A stretch of DNA of 64,000 nt from Rotaria sp. Silwood1 (taxonomy: Eukaryota; Rotifera; Eurotatoria; Philodinida; Philodinidae), in contig CAJNOP010000017.1 of the NCBI GenBank assembly GCA_905250075.1, positions 310,001 to 374,000 on the forward strand, read 5' to 3'. The position numbers and the translations under genes were made by a program. The notes under the pieces were generated by a model. The model saw only the letters and a list, made by a program, of their open reading frames with translations, had not been told where the DNA came from and did not search any database. Positions 27,150-39,700 of this stretch are shown here, one piece after another. Within the stretch, counting starts at the first letter, position 1, and each line of letters opens with the position of its first letter.

Positions 27150-29586
27150 CTAATACAAGATTACACGCTTCGAACCAAGGAACTGTCGAACTTGACAGTT
27201 AAGTGTAGAAAGGAACAAAAATACAAGTGTTACCTTGACTGAAAAAAAAGCATAGGATGACTAATGATTTTTATATTTTGTTTATTTATAAATTATTCAG
27301 GTGTTAATAAAATAAACTTTTTGAGTATTATTATGATATGATTTATGGAGGCCTTTTTATTAGAAAATTTATTCTGAGAATATTACATAATTATCAAATT
27401 CTTACACAATACTGTATCCAAGTGCCATCTATCGAAACATACTTTTTCTCTCGTGAAGCTTAAATTACATTACCATTGGCATTGTGATCGTTATCTGATT
27501 GATATGGATGGTCATTTGTTTCTTTAAGCCGATCTTCAGATTTCAAAAAAATTGCAGTTAAATTCTAAATTCCTCTAAAACATAACACATATCTCGAAAA
27601 AAAAGAAATTCGTCGAACTTTACGGAAAAGATGTTAAAATAATGAGAATTTGGAACATATTTCAATACCTATTCATCATTACCTTAACTTAAATACAATT
27701 TAGTGATCTATAAAGTGCTATATTCATGAAGAAAGGTTTTAGTTCAATACCTGCAGAATTAAAATATGAAAATACAATGAAACTGCTTACAACTGTAAAC
27801 AATGAAATCAAGTAACAAATGCTCCCGTTATGAATGTGAGAGAAGGCTTTACAATAACTATGTTAAATTCAATTGTATCTATCACTATGATCCTGCAGTA
27901 GATCTCAATTTCGTGCATATATGTGCATGATCAGCGAAAAAGAGGTTACAGAATTAAGATTTTTGGCATGATCTGTGAAGGGTAAGTCCAAATTTTGACT
28001 CCTATACTTCAACATTTCTTTTAGATCATATTTCATAACAATCATTTATATGTGTCACACTGTCTGGATGAATACAAAGAAACATTCACTCATGAATAAC
28101 GGTTGATGGAAAAGTTCTGCATTAACTTTGTTTTCAGTATAGCGTGATAACTACTTTTCGTGAAGATGGAATAGTTTTATTTTTCGAAAGGGCAAAGTCT
28201 CTATTAGAAAGTTCTGTAAAAATATTTCGTTTAAAATACTTACCAAATGTTGAAAAGTTCTCCGCACCCTTCTGCATTTAGGAAAAAATCGAGCGACTCT
28301 CGATTCGAAGATTTCGCATTCAATAGGCTCTAGTGGTGAGTAAATCAAGTGTTTAATAAAATTGTTTCTTACGAAATCTGAGATTTCACAAGCCAAATGC
28401 AAGAGAAATCTATCAGATACACTTCTCAATACTAGTGCCTCATGTGACCAAGTATTTTGGTCATGGACTCGTCTCACCGTGACCGTGAGTCACGACCCTT
28501 CTTTCTGGTTCTTCAACATGAAAAAAACTTTCTAGAAAGAGCTATTGCAAAGTTTTTGTTTACTATTAAAAGTGATGGTCGAGGGGGGAGAGGGTAGCTT
28601 CACGGAGGTGCCCGTATCCCCCCCAGGGGTTTTCGAAACCACTAATACTAGAAACTTCTCAATTTTTCATCAAAAAACGATGACTGGGAGAGAGGGTAGC
28701 TTCCCTAAGGTCCCGTTATCGAGGTAACTCTCTACGACACTGTTATCACCTCATAGTCTTAATCATATTATGATCTGTCTTTTTATATGGTGTGATCATC
28801 TTTCGATAATCTTTTATTCTATATATGGCGTGATCATCGTTGTATGCACTATCGTTCAAGAGATGGCATGATTCTACTAATATATATATATATATAAGCT
28901 TCTTTTCTTTATCGTTGCTGTTGTTGAACCTATACATCTTTTTTTTTCTTCTTAATAAACTATATAACCAGTGCTAATAGGTACCCTACTACCCCTCAGG
29001 GCTTTGCAAATTTTCGAAAAAGTTCCCGTGACCGAGCTCCAGTCACGCCGGGCACTACTCAATACTGGTTTTGTATGAAGTTGCAAGGCACTTTTTAGGC
29101 TTCGTTAAACATTTTGAATGAAATAATTATACATTCTTCTAGAAGAGATTTCACTCCTTCTGACAAGTAAACTATCAAGTCGTCTCCACGACAAGTTCTT
29201 ATTACGCTAAAATGAAAACAATATTAATGTAAAACTTTTTCAATACCTGTTACTTACTATACATTAGTTGAATGAATATGTAGCATAGTGGTACAAATTC
29301 ATATTATAGACAGATGACATTTATGTTTACATATTTTGAAAACTTCTTTGTTGTTTATGAATAAGTTCACTTTTGAATTCTTGATTATAGAAGTCTGTTT
29401 AAGTAACGAAACAACTTCAAGAATATTTGTTTATTTATTCATGTTTACATAGAATTAGTTAAAAAGGATATATAAAAAGCACAATTATGCTGTAAAGAGA
29501 CACATAATGTTACTAATCCATTATAGAAAAATTTTTAAATTACAAAAACAGAATATTGAAAACAAAAGAAAGAGTTGAAAATAATA
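27150..29586. other. Intergenic, tetraspanin to PARP
   Basis: About 2.4 kb without a supported gene. It holds the tetraspanin upstream region, the 3' flank of the PARP gene and a probable insertion at 28436-29053. Confidence 0.55.
28436..29053. mobile_element. Possible insertion with about 15-base flanking duplication
   Basis: 618 bases whose base composition differs from the surroundings (GC-rich patches with CCCCCC and GTGAC motifs). It lies between ACTTCTCAATACTAG (28421-28435) and ACTACTCAATACTGG (29054-29068), a direct repeat matching at 13 of 15 bases. It begins TGCCTCATGTGAC and ends GTCACGCCGGGC, a weak inverted match. It contains two internal GAGGGTAGCTTC-type repeats and a short TATATA run. 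Class unresolved; no reading frame was recognised. Confidence 0.45.
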
Positions 29587-32500
29587 TCATCTAAAAGCAA
29601 TTAAATATTCCCCATAAGCTTGAGCATCGTGATAAGTAACAAAAACCGTTCCTCCACCTGTCGTATCAAAACCCGGTGGGCAAACGCGTGTTGATTGAGT
29701 TCCTGCAGTTGTCTTGCCAACTAGAACACGAGCTAAAAAGAAGAAAGTCAATTAATTTAATAATACACAATATTTGCATAGAATTCTAGATCAACATTTA
29801 CTCAAACTATTGTCTTTAGGAATGAACGAAAATTCATCTCTTCTTTTCAACAAGATTTAAGTGAAGATTCATAAATGAATTAATCCGAGAATATGTAGAA
29901 AACGATTTCTTACCCATAAACATATGTCTAAGACCATTCGAATCTGGTTGCGTATAGCTAAGACTTGTACTAGCTTGAGTTGCAAAATAAATACCTTGTC
30001 CAGCAGCTACACATATCATCAAATGAGAAAAAGCATTAATGTTTTCACTCTATCTTCTCACCACAACGAACTGCATGACTACGATTAAAACAATCATTTA
30101 TAATTGCATCGACTGATTGAGATTTGCATCCTATTTTTTAAAATATAAAAGTTAACATACAACTAAACTGATCTCTTACCATGAAATAACCATTGTTCTG
30201 TGCTTCTACCATATCTTTCAATAAAATCATCTTTATGAGCATCATATTGACGGTACCAACCTGTAATAAAATCAACATAGAATAGATAAAAGAGTTCAAT
30301 AGGAAACATCATTTTATTATTGTTAAATAAAGTTCGTTCAGACAATAATGCTTATATAGATGTATCAGATGTATGTACACATATGGCCTTTACTTACGTC
30401 GATTTTGAATTCGTTCAATTTGAGCAATTTGATTTGATTGTAATGTCTTGTGAAAATTATCTGCAACAAATTTATATTCATCTGTATCAGGTTGAAGAGT
30501 GTAACGAGAAAGATTATATGGTGATGATTGATCCCAATGTTCTGGTAGAGAAAAAATACCGCCCAATCCCTGTTCATAGAAAGCATTCTATTTTGTTTGA
30601 ACAAAATAAAAACATAAAAATTCATTTACTGTTGTAAATGATGCAGCTTGTTTACGTTGGCATTCAATCTTTTAACATAAAAGTGCACTATCAAAATTAG
30701 CATAACAGGTTACAGAAAAAATACAAACCTGATGAGCTTCAAAATCTTGAAAAGGAACAGATTCTTTACAAACTTCGCATGGAATAAGATTATGATTTGA
30801 TTTCGCTGCATTTTGTCTAGAGATTAAGCATTCGTAATCATGAAGTTAGATATATTTATTATTACTGTACCTCATTATATTCTCAATTCGTTGCTTTTCG
30901 GCTTTTTGACATTCTTCCTGTAATGGATAGAAAATACATATGACATAATCTGAATCAATAAATCTATGAGCCTGAAACAGTCAGCAATTTTGGCAAAAAT
31001 GCAGTTTAGTACTATGTTTATATTTAAGGAGAAAAATCGGCTTCTATGCATTAGAAAACTGTGGGGAATCTCCGTCCACGTTTTCATGAACTGCAGTTCC
31101 CTATGTGAGAAAGTGAACGACAAGAAATAGCTGTATGTTTGCTTGCTTCTAACAATAATCAATAAATAGCACAACTTTTACCTATCACTTGTTCATGTAC
31201 GCAAAGAATGTCAGATGTCGATGAGAAAAAAACTCCGATGTGGGTCTGTGGAGTTTGGGTGCAAAAAAAACGTAGACCGACAGCTGTCCGCTACGCATAA
31301 CTGTTTTCGTATTATTCAAAGCGAATTGATGTGATAGGAAAAAGTTTAACAAAATTGTATTTTTTTTTCTATAGTGTAAAGCAATTAGGTCAAATCCATA
31401 TAGTGCATTGAATAGCGAATGTAGTTTTCTATCTAATGCATTTTATATCAAGATTTCATAGATGAATTATGATGGCAAACTTTCTGAAAACCGAATACGG
31501 TAGTCTTGAAGTTCTACAATACTAGTTTTTAACAATGTCATTTTAAGGAGCACAAAATCTGTAAAGCAAAACATCAAAAGTACTTTTTTTTTCGATTTTT
31601 ACGATATTATTAAATTTTAAAGGAAAAGCGATAGAAAATGCAATGACCCCTTATTTTGATCAGAATTTTTGTATTTTTTAAAATAGCATTGCTAAAGATA
31701 GCTTTCTAGAACCTGAAAACTACGATCTGTCATCATAGTTCATTCATGAAATTTTGCTATAGAATCCCTTAGATAGAAAACTCTATTGGCTATGGAAATC
31801 ACTACCTAAACTTGAGCTAGGTACTTAACATTATAGAAAAATTAAAAACATGTAGTTATTACACTTTTTCCCACTATCTTATTTCTTTAAATATAATAAA
31901 ATTTAACTATTGAAATATTAGTTATATCAACAATCTATCAAGTTTTAGCAATTTTTCAACTGCAAGCATCTGAACAGTAAGCCTTCTATTCACCGTATGC
32001 CATGACCAGTCCTGTATATTAACTTGAGCACCACAATATTCACATGGAATAACTGCCTCCATTGATTCATTTTCATAACTAGTAAACATCAAATTAAAAA
32101 ACACATTTTTCAAATGGTATTTTGTTTTACTTGTTTCTATTAAGACCATCGTATTTATTAGTATTAGCACATTGTCTCTATCATATAATCACAAGAAATT
32201 GAGATTTAAAATCATAAAAAAAAAGTATAATTGACATACTGAATGCCATTCCCAATCATGTACATTAATTTGTTTATCGCAGTATTCACATGGAATTAGT
32301 TCTACTGTTGAATTATCCTGAATACCACTAATATATGAACTATAATTCATTCTATTCTAATAAATATTCGTACTTTTTTAGTTTTTCAATTCGTTGTTTA
32401 TGTTCATCACCACATTGTTTCTATAATATAGTTAATATTATTAAAATACTAGTGAAATATAATTTTATTAATTTACTGAATGAGATTGCCAGTCATCGAA

Positions 32501-32797
32501 ACTTATTTGAGCACTACAGTATTCACATGGAATATCATTTGTAGTAGACTCATTGATAATATTTCTAAAAAAAAATATACACGATAGATTTATACACGAT
32601 AATTTTACCTGTCTGATTTTTCCGCTCGACTCGTTTCACTGTAAGCGCAGTGTGCCTACAATAGAATGAAAGAAAACAGAAGTAAATTCAACGAAGACGC
32701 TCTATTTACATACTGGATGCGATGCCCAATCCTGCAAGCTAACTTGTGTATTACAATTTTCACAAGGAATCGTGTCTTCCTCTATTGCTTCAGCCAT
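29587..32797 (-). CDS. Mono-ADP-ribosyltransferase (PARP family) with five CCHC zinc fingers
   Basis: 416-residue protein from 15 exons with closed phases: 32797-32714, 32655-32609, 32564-32477, 32420-32374, 32339-32240, 32177-32131, 32078-31994, 30917-30871, 30816-30729, 30668-30630, 30587-30398, 30260-30180, 30130-30062, 30006-29914, 29732-29587. Residues 10-214 hold five fingers of form IPCExC-x11-H-x3-C (cysteines at about 12, 57, 106, 150 and 195), like TRAF/XAF1-type fingers. Residues about 238-416 are a PARP catalytic domain: LPEHWD start, IERIQN, WLFHG with catalytic His314, GQGIYFA with Tyr344, the stacking Tyr355 and Ser352 at the expected spacing. The position of the PARP1 catalytic Glu is Val (about 398), so by family logic it should attach single ADP-ribose units rather than chains. 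It is closest in feel to PARP10/14/15. Substrate unknown. No WWE or macro domain was seen. Confidence 0.9.
30919..31993. other. PARP gene intron, 1.08 kb
   Basis: Splits finger four between its His-Thr and Glu-Glu-Cys. It is the only long intron of the gene. No element ends or gene were recognised. Confidence 0.55.
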
Positions 32798-32825
32798 TCC
32801 TCAATTTGGTTAATACAATAAAGAT

Positions 32826-35800
32826 CTGAAGAATATTTGAATATTTCGTTCTTTTTTAATCCAAACTATCCATGACAACCGTGTCAATCATTGAAACATT
32901 CTTACCAGAAGTGCGACTACATGAACAGCACATCTTTTGCCCGCTCGGTCAGAGCATGACCGCTATATCATCATCATGTCCTTCGCCTGACCTTTTCTTC
33001 CATTATGCATATTTCTACTATATTATCGTTTCGATTTATGATGACCGCTATTCGCTTGCTTTTCTTTCTTCTATGTCTATTTGAGAAGGATACTAACTGC
33101 AATGACGATACCTAAATTTATGTCGAGAGTGGCGATGACACTACTCTTTCATTTCATCATTGAGCATTTCTATGAGATGAGCATAGTTATACTAATGAAA
33201 AAGATCATGCAAATTTTATTACAACAATGACAGCGTGATTTATAATCGCTGTAGAATAAAAGGACATATAGCTGTGATAGACATTGATAAGACACTACTC
33301 AGTTGACACCTCTATCAGACGATTATATAAACCCGATAAGAAAACGAAAACGTCTATGATATGTTTTAAGTTCTTTCTGGTTTTAGTCAAAATAGTCAGA
33401 ATCATAACGATTCAAAAATGGAAAATTTTTTGCATTTGTTTTTCAACTAATTTTCTATGTTAAATATTGTACGTTACTTACAACAAACTCAGAAGAGTAA
33501 TTATTAGATAAAGAAGTGCCTTACGATTGATAAGAACGAAAGTTGTCGAAACTTTTAGAAAATCATATAAAATTTATAATGCAAAATTTACCATGTGCTT
33601 TTAAAGTCAACATGAACGAAAACAATTCAAAAATTCATTGTGTCGATAGAAATAAACCGTCTAAAGATTTTGCATCGCATGTGCTTATTGAGCAATTATA
33701 TTAATATTCATCTTCATTAATTGAATAGACAAAAACCTAATAAATTTTTACGTCTAAAAAATAAAGTGAAATTTTCATACGCACTTTAACATTATACAGC
33801 AAACAATATAAAGCAATGGCCAGAAGTTTTTACTATAAACTATTGCATCAAAACAATGAAAGAAAGAAAAAAAGGTGGTCTTGCACCTTTATTCACAAAA
33901 TGAGTCACAGTAGCATACAAAGGACAAATCTGCTTAGTAGACATTACATATCACTTATGAAATTTCCAATGATGAAAATACTTCCTTTTCATAGTATATT
34001 TGCATGAGTCAATATACGAACAATTTTTAATCGAGCATTAATTAATGTGCAATATCATTGTTATGTAACTTGAAACGGTCAATACGTGCTTGATTTAGAA
34101 TTTTATATTTAATGAAATTCTAATCTGGATTTCCTAATTGTAATAGCTTCTGTCATATAGTCAACTGATCAATCATATTTTTGAAATTTCTGTCCATTCT
34201 ATTCTGTAGTTTTTCTTTAAAAAAAAATCAAATTATAAACAATTTCAATACAATACATCAACCTTAGAAAATATATAATTTAATTGAAATTGCAAAAAGA
34301 AAAAAATGTGGTATTTCTGAGATGATGGTTCAAACAATTAACAGTTCACGAAATCAAAGCATATTAAAAAGCCTGATATATTAATATGATGCACAATTAA
34401 AATCAATATTTTTTGTTTGTAGAGTTAGCAATTTTCTTGTAAATGTGATGACAAGGGAAGTTCTCCAATTTTCCAATCATTTTTCAATTGAGACTATATG
34501 CATTGTGTAGATCCAAATGAGCTATGAATATCTTAAAATAGCGTTAGTACTCTTAGGTTTTTGCTACAGAGAAACTACACTATAAGAATATCTTTTTGAA
34601 CAGTGTGGTCTCCTCAGTTACACTCGAAAAACTGATTTTCGAATTTCATCAAGAACTTTTACGTAGAGACAAGTCTTAGCGAAAGTAATTTTAGGTCTTT
34701 TGATTCATTTCTATCCTGAAATAAGATCCTAAAATTGACTGGTTTATATAACTAATGTAAAGGGCACGCTATGATCATGATTGTATCTTAGGATACGAAT
34801 AATGACAAGATCTGAAACATACACAAAAAAAGTTATTCTCGTCAAGACCTATGTCTAACGAAAATTTCAAGCCAAAATTCAAAAATCAGATTTTGATGGT
34901 GCTCTTAAGGGTACTGCGGCATTTATTTAAAAAGTACCATAAGAGTGCTGCATCTTCGTAGCAATACACTAAGTAGAAGAACTCTTCTTATACTGCTCAA
35001 AGTTCATTTGAATCTATCTATTACACATAGTCTCGACTTAAAAGCGATTGAACAGTTGGATGACTTCCCTCGCGAGTCCAAGGTATCCTGCAACCAGTAT
35101 GTCATAGGAACCTTTGGGTAAATTATGAGATTTTAGCATCTGACTACAAAATTATTTTAAATGTTCAATCTACTAATTTGTTGAAAAATATTCTATAGAA
35201 TGCTATAGAAACTGAACAGGTAACTGGTAAGTACCTCGGTAATTACTTGGAGCTTATTCATTCACTAAGAAGGTTTTCATAATATTGGTGGTATGTATGA
35301 CAAAAGGAAGTTTCAATATCAATAGAAAGCAGACACAAAAAATTATTCGTTATAAGTCAAACTCTAAGAAATGGAATATTGTTTTTTTCATCTTATTCCT
35401 ATATGTCTCTTTAATTCCTTTTGCTTAACAGCCAGATTGTCGGAATTCAAAATTTCGTGCAAGAATTCAAGAAAATGTAGTACACGGGAAAAATATGAAT
35501 CAACACAGAGTATAACGTTATAAATCGTATACTCAAGCCTCAATTCATGCTGTGTTTGTTTAATCATAATCGATAGATGAATGCAAATGTAATTTAGTTC
35601 TTCTGTACACTGCCTTTTTTCAATAGAAGAGACTTAACATGAGAATTATCATGAAACTAACCATACTGGTGTAGGTGAAAATGAGTTTTCCTCCTTTAAT
35701 TTTATATTTCTAAACTTTCCTTGGAAATTTTGTTCTGAAAGACAATCAGTAACGACTATAGGGTATTGCAGTTATTTTATTTCGTCATTGCTCGTTTTCT

Positions 35801-36411
35801 GAATCACAATATGGTACGAATCCAAAATAGTTCAATATAGGAGGGTATGCATATCTTACAATATTTTTTAATCTTTTTCAAGAGATAAAAAGAAGTGTTA
35901 CCGATGAATTGTTCATATTGACTATAATCTTCGTCTCGTTCAATTTATAAACATATGTAGATTTTTCAATTAACTTTTTTTTCTTTTCACTAACAACAAT
36001 ATTCATTATATCATAGATTGATGACATATGAACAACTTTCATTTATTGAATTCGAAAAATGGTACACTTGAAAAAGAAAAATCGAATCGAAATCAAATGT
36101 AAGAAGCGGTAGAAGAGAGTAACAGGAGGAAGATTGTACTGACGTAATATTACGTCAATAAGAGTGAAAAAGTTGATATCATTTTATAGAAAACAATCTC
36201 CAACTGTTGTTTATGTTCGATTTTTTGGAAAAAAACTATTTTTTTACATCGTCATATGACTGGATTACTTTCAAAAATAGAACATGAAAAAATATTTCGT
36301 AAACTCAAATTGTATGAGAACAACTTTCTTTTCCTTTTGATATAGAAATGAATAATAAGAGTAAATGAAGCAGCAATAGACAGATACACAGATACAGAAG
36401 TAAGATACTGT
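32826..36411. other. Intergenic, PARP to HLH gene
   Basis: About 3.6 kb of AT-rich DNA. Short open frames (for example 32872-33084 and 33816-34007, plus) lack family features or splice context. Nothing supported. Confidence 0.5.
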
Positions 36412-36777
36412 TCAAGATAATTGAGTATTATCTAGATTAATTGAAACCAATGGACTTCGACGAATTGTCAGTGAACTTTCATTTGTTTGTATTCTTGATG
36501 ATCGAAACACTATTTGTTTGTATAAATGTAATGACGATGGCGATGATACAATAGAATTCTTCTTAGATGATGTCAATTTATTCATATGTTCATTCCATTG
36601 ATCATATGAAACTAATTGTTGTAATTGTCGAATATAAGTAATAACAAATTCAATAAATTCAAGTTCAGATATACATTGATCTTTTGGTATTATTGGTACA
36701 AGTAAAGCAAGCTTTTGAAATTCTTGTCCTAATTCATAATAATTAGCATCTAAATTTGTAATTGTAATCATTTTCAT
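36412..36777 (-). CDS. Id / extramacrochaetae-like HLH protein
   Basis: 121-residue protein. Residues about 10-52 form a helix-loop-helix: helix 1 ending FQKLALLVPIIP, loop KDQCIS, helix 2 ELEFIEFVITYIRQLQQLV. This follows the Id family pattern (..LKELVP..P..KVSK.EILQHVIDYI..L) and no basic DNA-binding stretch precedes helix 1. Id proteins dimerise with bHLH factors and block their DNA binding, controlling cell fate; that role is inferred. The remainder is Ser/Thr-rich and low complexity. The coding part seen is a single exon. The start is the MKMIT methionine, 13 bases after an acceptor TTCTATTACAG, so 5' exons or a trans-spliced leader are expected. An upstream coding exon cannot be ruled out. 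Confidence 0.72.
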   Translation of the reverse strand: MKMITITNLDANYYELGQEFQKLALLVPIIPKDQCISELEFIEFVITYIRQLQQLVSYDQWNEHMNKLTSSKKNSIVSSPSSLHLYKQIVFRSSRIQTNESSLTIRRSPLVSINLDNTQLS

Positions 36778-36790
36778 GATATAATAAAAT

Positions 36791-39700
36791 CTGTAATAGA
36801 AAAACAAAACCGCAAATAAATAATAATCATCTTTCTATTCTCTACTCAAGTTACAACAATACGCAATAGAATCTCATTTATTTATGTTGTAAGGACACAT
36901 ATACACTATAGTATCTAATCTGATATTATTATTCGTTTCTTCGCATACACCCATCATTAGTACAAAAGCGTTTATCTGACGTGAAACATTCAATAACAAT
37001 GAAGGTATCGATGCTATACCAACATGATTATGAAAAAAATTGATCTTCTGTTTCTTTCTTTTTTTTTTGAGCATCATTAACATCATCTGTTACTGTACAG
37101 CTGCAAACACACGATTAATGCAGATGTTACGAAAAAAATGGACAGGTATCTGGTCTGTTGTCTATCTTGTGTATAGAAAAATACACAATAAAGCAGCTGT
37201 ACAAAAGGTTACCAAGTATGAATCAAACAAAACGATTTGCTTTAGCTATGCCTTACATACATACGTACATAGAAAAAGGTTAGACATGTCAACTTTTTGA
37301 TGATCATAAGCGACAACTCCATCAATCACATTTTCACTTCTACGAAGAAAAAATTATCTTCACTATGTTTGTGTATGAAAAAAAAAACGATAGGAAGAAA
37401 GAAAAACATTTGTTTCAGAGATGAATTGAAACATGATAATAAAGTAAAAATTTAGCGTAAATCAACTAGTAAACATAGAGAACATATGTTTTTTTAAGAG
37501 ACCATTTGTTTCTCTTTAGAAAATAAGTAGATAAAATTGCATGACTATTTCTAAATCAAATTGACATGCTTATTGCCAGCTGTTGACAAAAAACAAGCAC
37601 GATAATTATTAACGATTTAGCGTATGTATATCATATTCGTCTGTCGGCATCAGTATGTCAAGATGGAAGATGATAGATTATTTTATAGAATGAGCTGAAC
37701 AGCTGTACACATGAATTAAGTACGCCATAGTTGTTTAATTAGTTCTATTTATATACAATACAAATGAACAAAATCAACATATTAACTTTATTAATAGAAT
37801 ATTCGTCAAAAAATGAATTTTTTTTCTGCTATTTTCAAGTAATGATGGTTGTATATTATATACAATATCCAAAGTAATAGAGACATATGTTAACAAAATA
37901 CTTGTACCTGTTAACTTCTCCTTTTTTTTTGTCTTCCTTTTTTCTTTTTCTTGCTTTTTACAATTAATTGACAATTTTTCTCTCTCCATATATGAAAAAC
38001 CAAATCTGTTATTATAAGTGATTCTTTTTCTTTTTTGAGAGATATATAGTGCTCAGTACACACGCAGATCGCCTCGAGTATACTGCATTTGCATTAAACT
38101 CTCTCGAGATAATAAACAAACAAATGCAATAGATAAGCGACTATAAAAAAAAAGTTATATCAGTATACAGATGAATAGTTAAGGATACCCCTTCCCCCTC
38201 TTTTGTGACCAAAAACTCGATTTCGAGCTGAGTCTTAGATATGATAGCCTGAAGTGCCATATGCAACTAGAGACATTATTCGACTCTACATACCTTACTT
38301 TTACATAGTTATTGAATCGAGAAAATTTTTTTTTCATAGTAATCATATGTAATCTTTTTTCTTTTACTTAGCGCTATGTAAAACAACAATTTTCTAAATC
38401 TCGGTTGCTTACGACCTCCCTCTAAGTTTGTGCGATCGAGCTGAAATTTTTACCACTAATACTTAGAAGTATTCTTCAGAGGTAAAATCGAGAGTTTCCA
38501 TTTTTGACATTCCTACTCGGAGTTATCGGATCCTGGACGCCAAGACCCGAAGCCAACACTCAGATCTTGGCATGTTTCTCTTATAAAAAAAAGAAGAAAG
38601 TGAGATTTTTGAAAAACCTTAAATTTACCTCTGAGGAATAGTGTTATGTATCTAAAAACAAATTTTCAGCCCAATCGGATAAACTTTAAGGGGGTTGTAA
38701 TGTGTCAGGATGCGGGCCTCTAGAAAATCAGGGTTTCCTAGAAAACTCCATAAAAACTTATGTTAAATTTTTTTCCTCGAATATGTATCTCGTTATTTTT
38801 AGTGCTCTATCTGTGCTAAAAATTCCAGATTGATCGGTTGCACCATCTTTGAGAACCAGCAAGTGTCAAAAAAGAGAGGGGGGTACTCTTAAATACAAAC
38901 GATTGTCGATATTTAATGCAAATGTGATGAGTGATTTTTCCTTAAGTTAGTTATATATGTTGTGTACACATACAGATGATTGATTTCTAATTCAATCACA
39001 TATACACAGACACACTTTTTAATCGTCTGTTTTAAAGTGAACAAAGAGAATGAATGCAAAAGCAAAATATTTAAATATTGGAATGGATATTTATTTTATT
39101 ATTATTGATCACGCTAACACTTTATAAATTAATCGCATATTCATACTTTGATCTTTTCAAATGATTGATTTTGTTGATTGTTTTCATAATGTACACGAAT
39201 TAAAATAGTCTTTTGATGTAAATTTCTCTTAATATATAATTTACGCTTGTTTGGAACCAACGAAGAATATAATCTCGGTCTTTATGTAATAATCTATACA
39301 TAAAACTTTTTGAAAAAAAAGACTAGAAAATACACAATCTTAAAATTGTAAAATCAAAAAGATTTGATTTGGTCGCCATTATTGTTTACGTTGTCAACAG
39401 TTATCGACTATGAAAAATGACATTAAAAATATCATTTAAAATAGATACAAATATGTGCGTAATATTGAAACAATGCTTTTTCAAGCTTATTATTAGTTTA
39501 AAAATTGTCTAAACTGTTTCATGAAAAATAAGATGACTTTTACAAATGTAATTTTTTAAATTATTAGATATATAGTAGTGGCTAAAGTCTTCCAGCTTCC
39601 GTCTCTCGGCTATTGTATATGCTGGAGATCTGAAAACTTATGTGCACATACTCTGCTAAGAATTTAGTTCAGGAACAAGAGATCGTCTCAATTACTTAGA

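Noticed and set aside
28880..28900. TATATA run
   Set aside because: Short simple repeat inside the 28436-29053 block; nothing suggests a promoter there.
32872..33084. 70-codon frame upstream of the PARP gene
   Set aside because: No recognisable motif, no splice partners and no conservation evidence.
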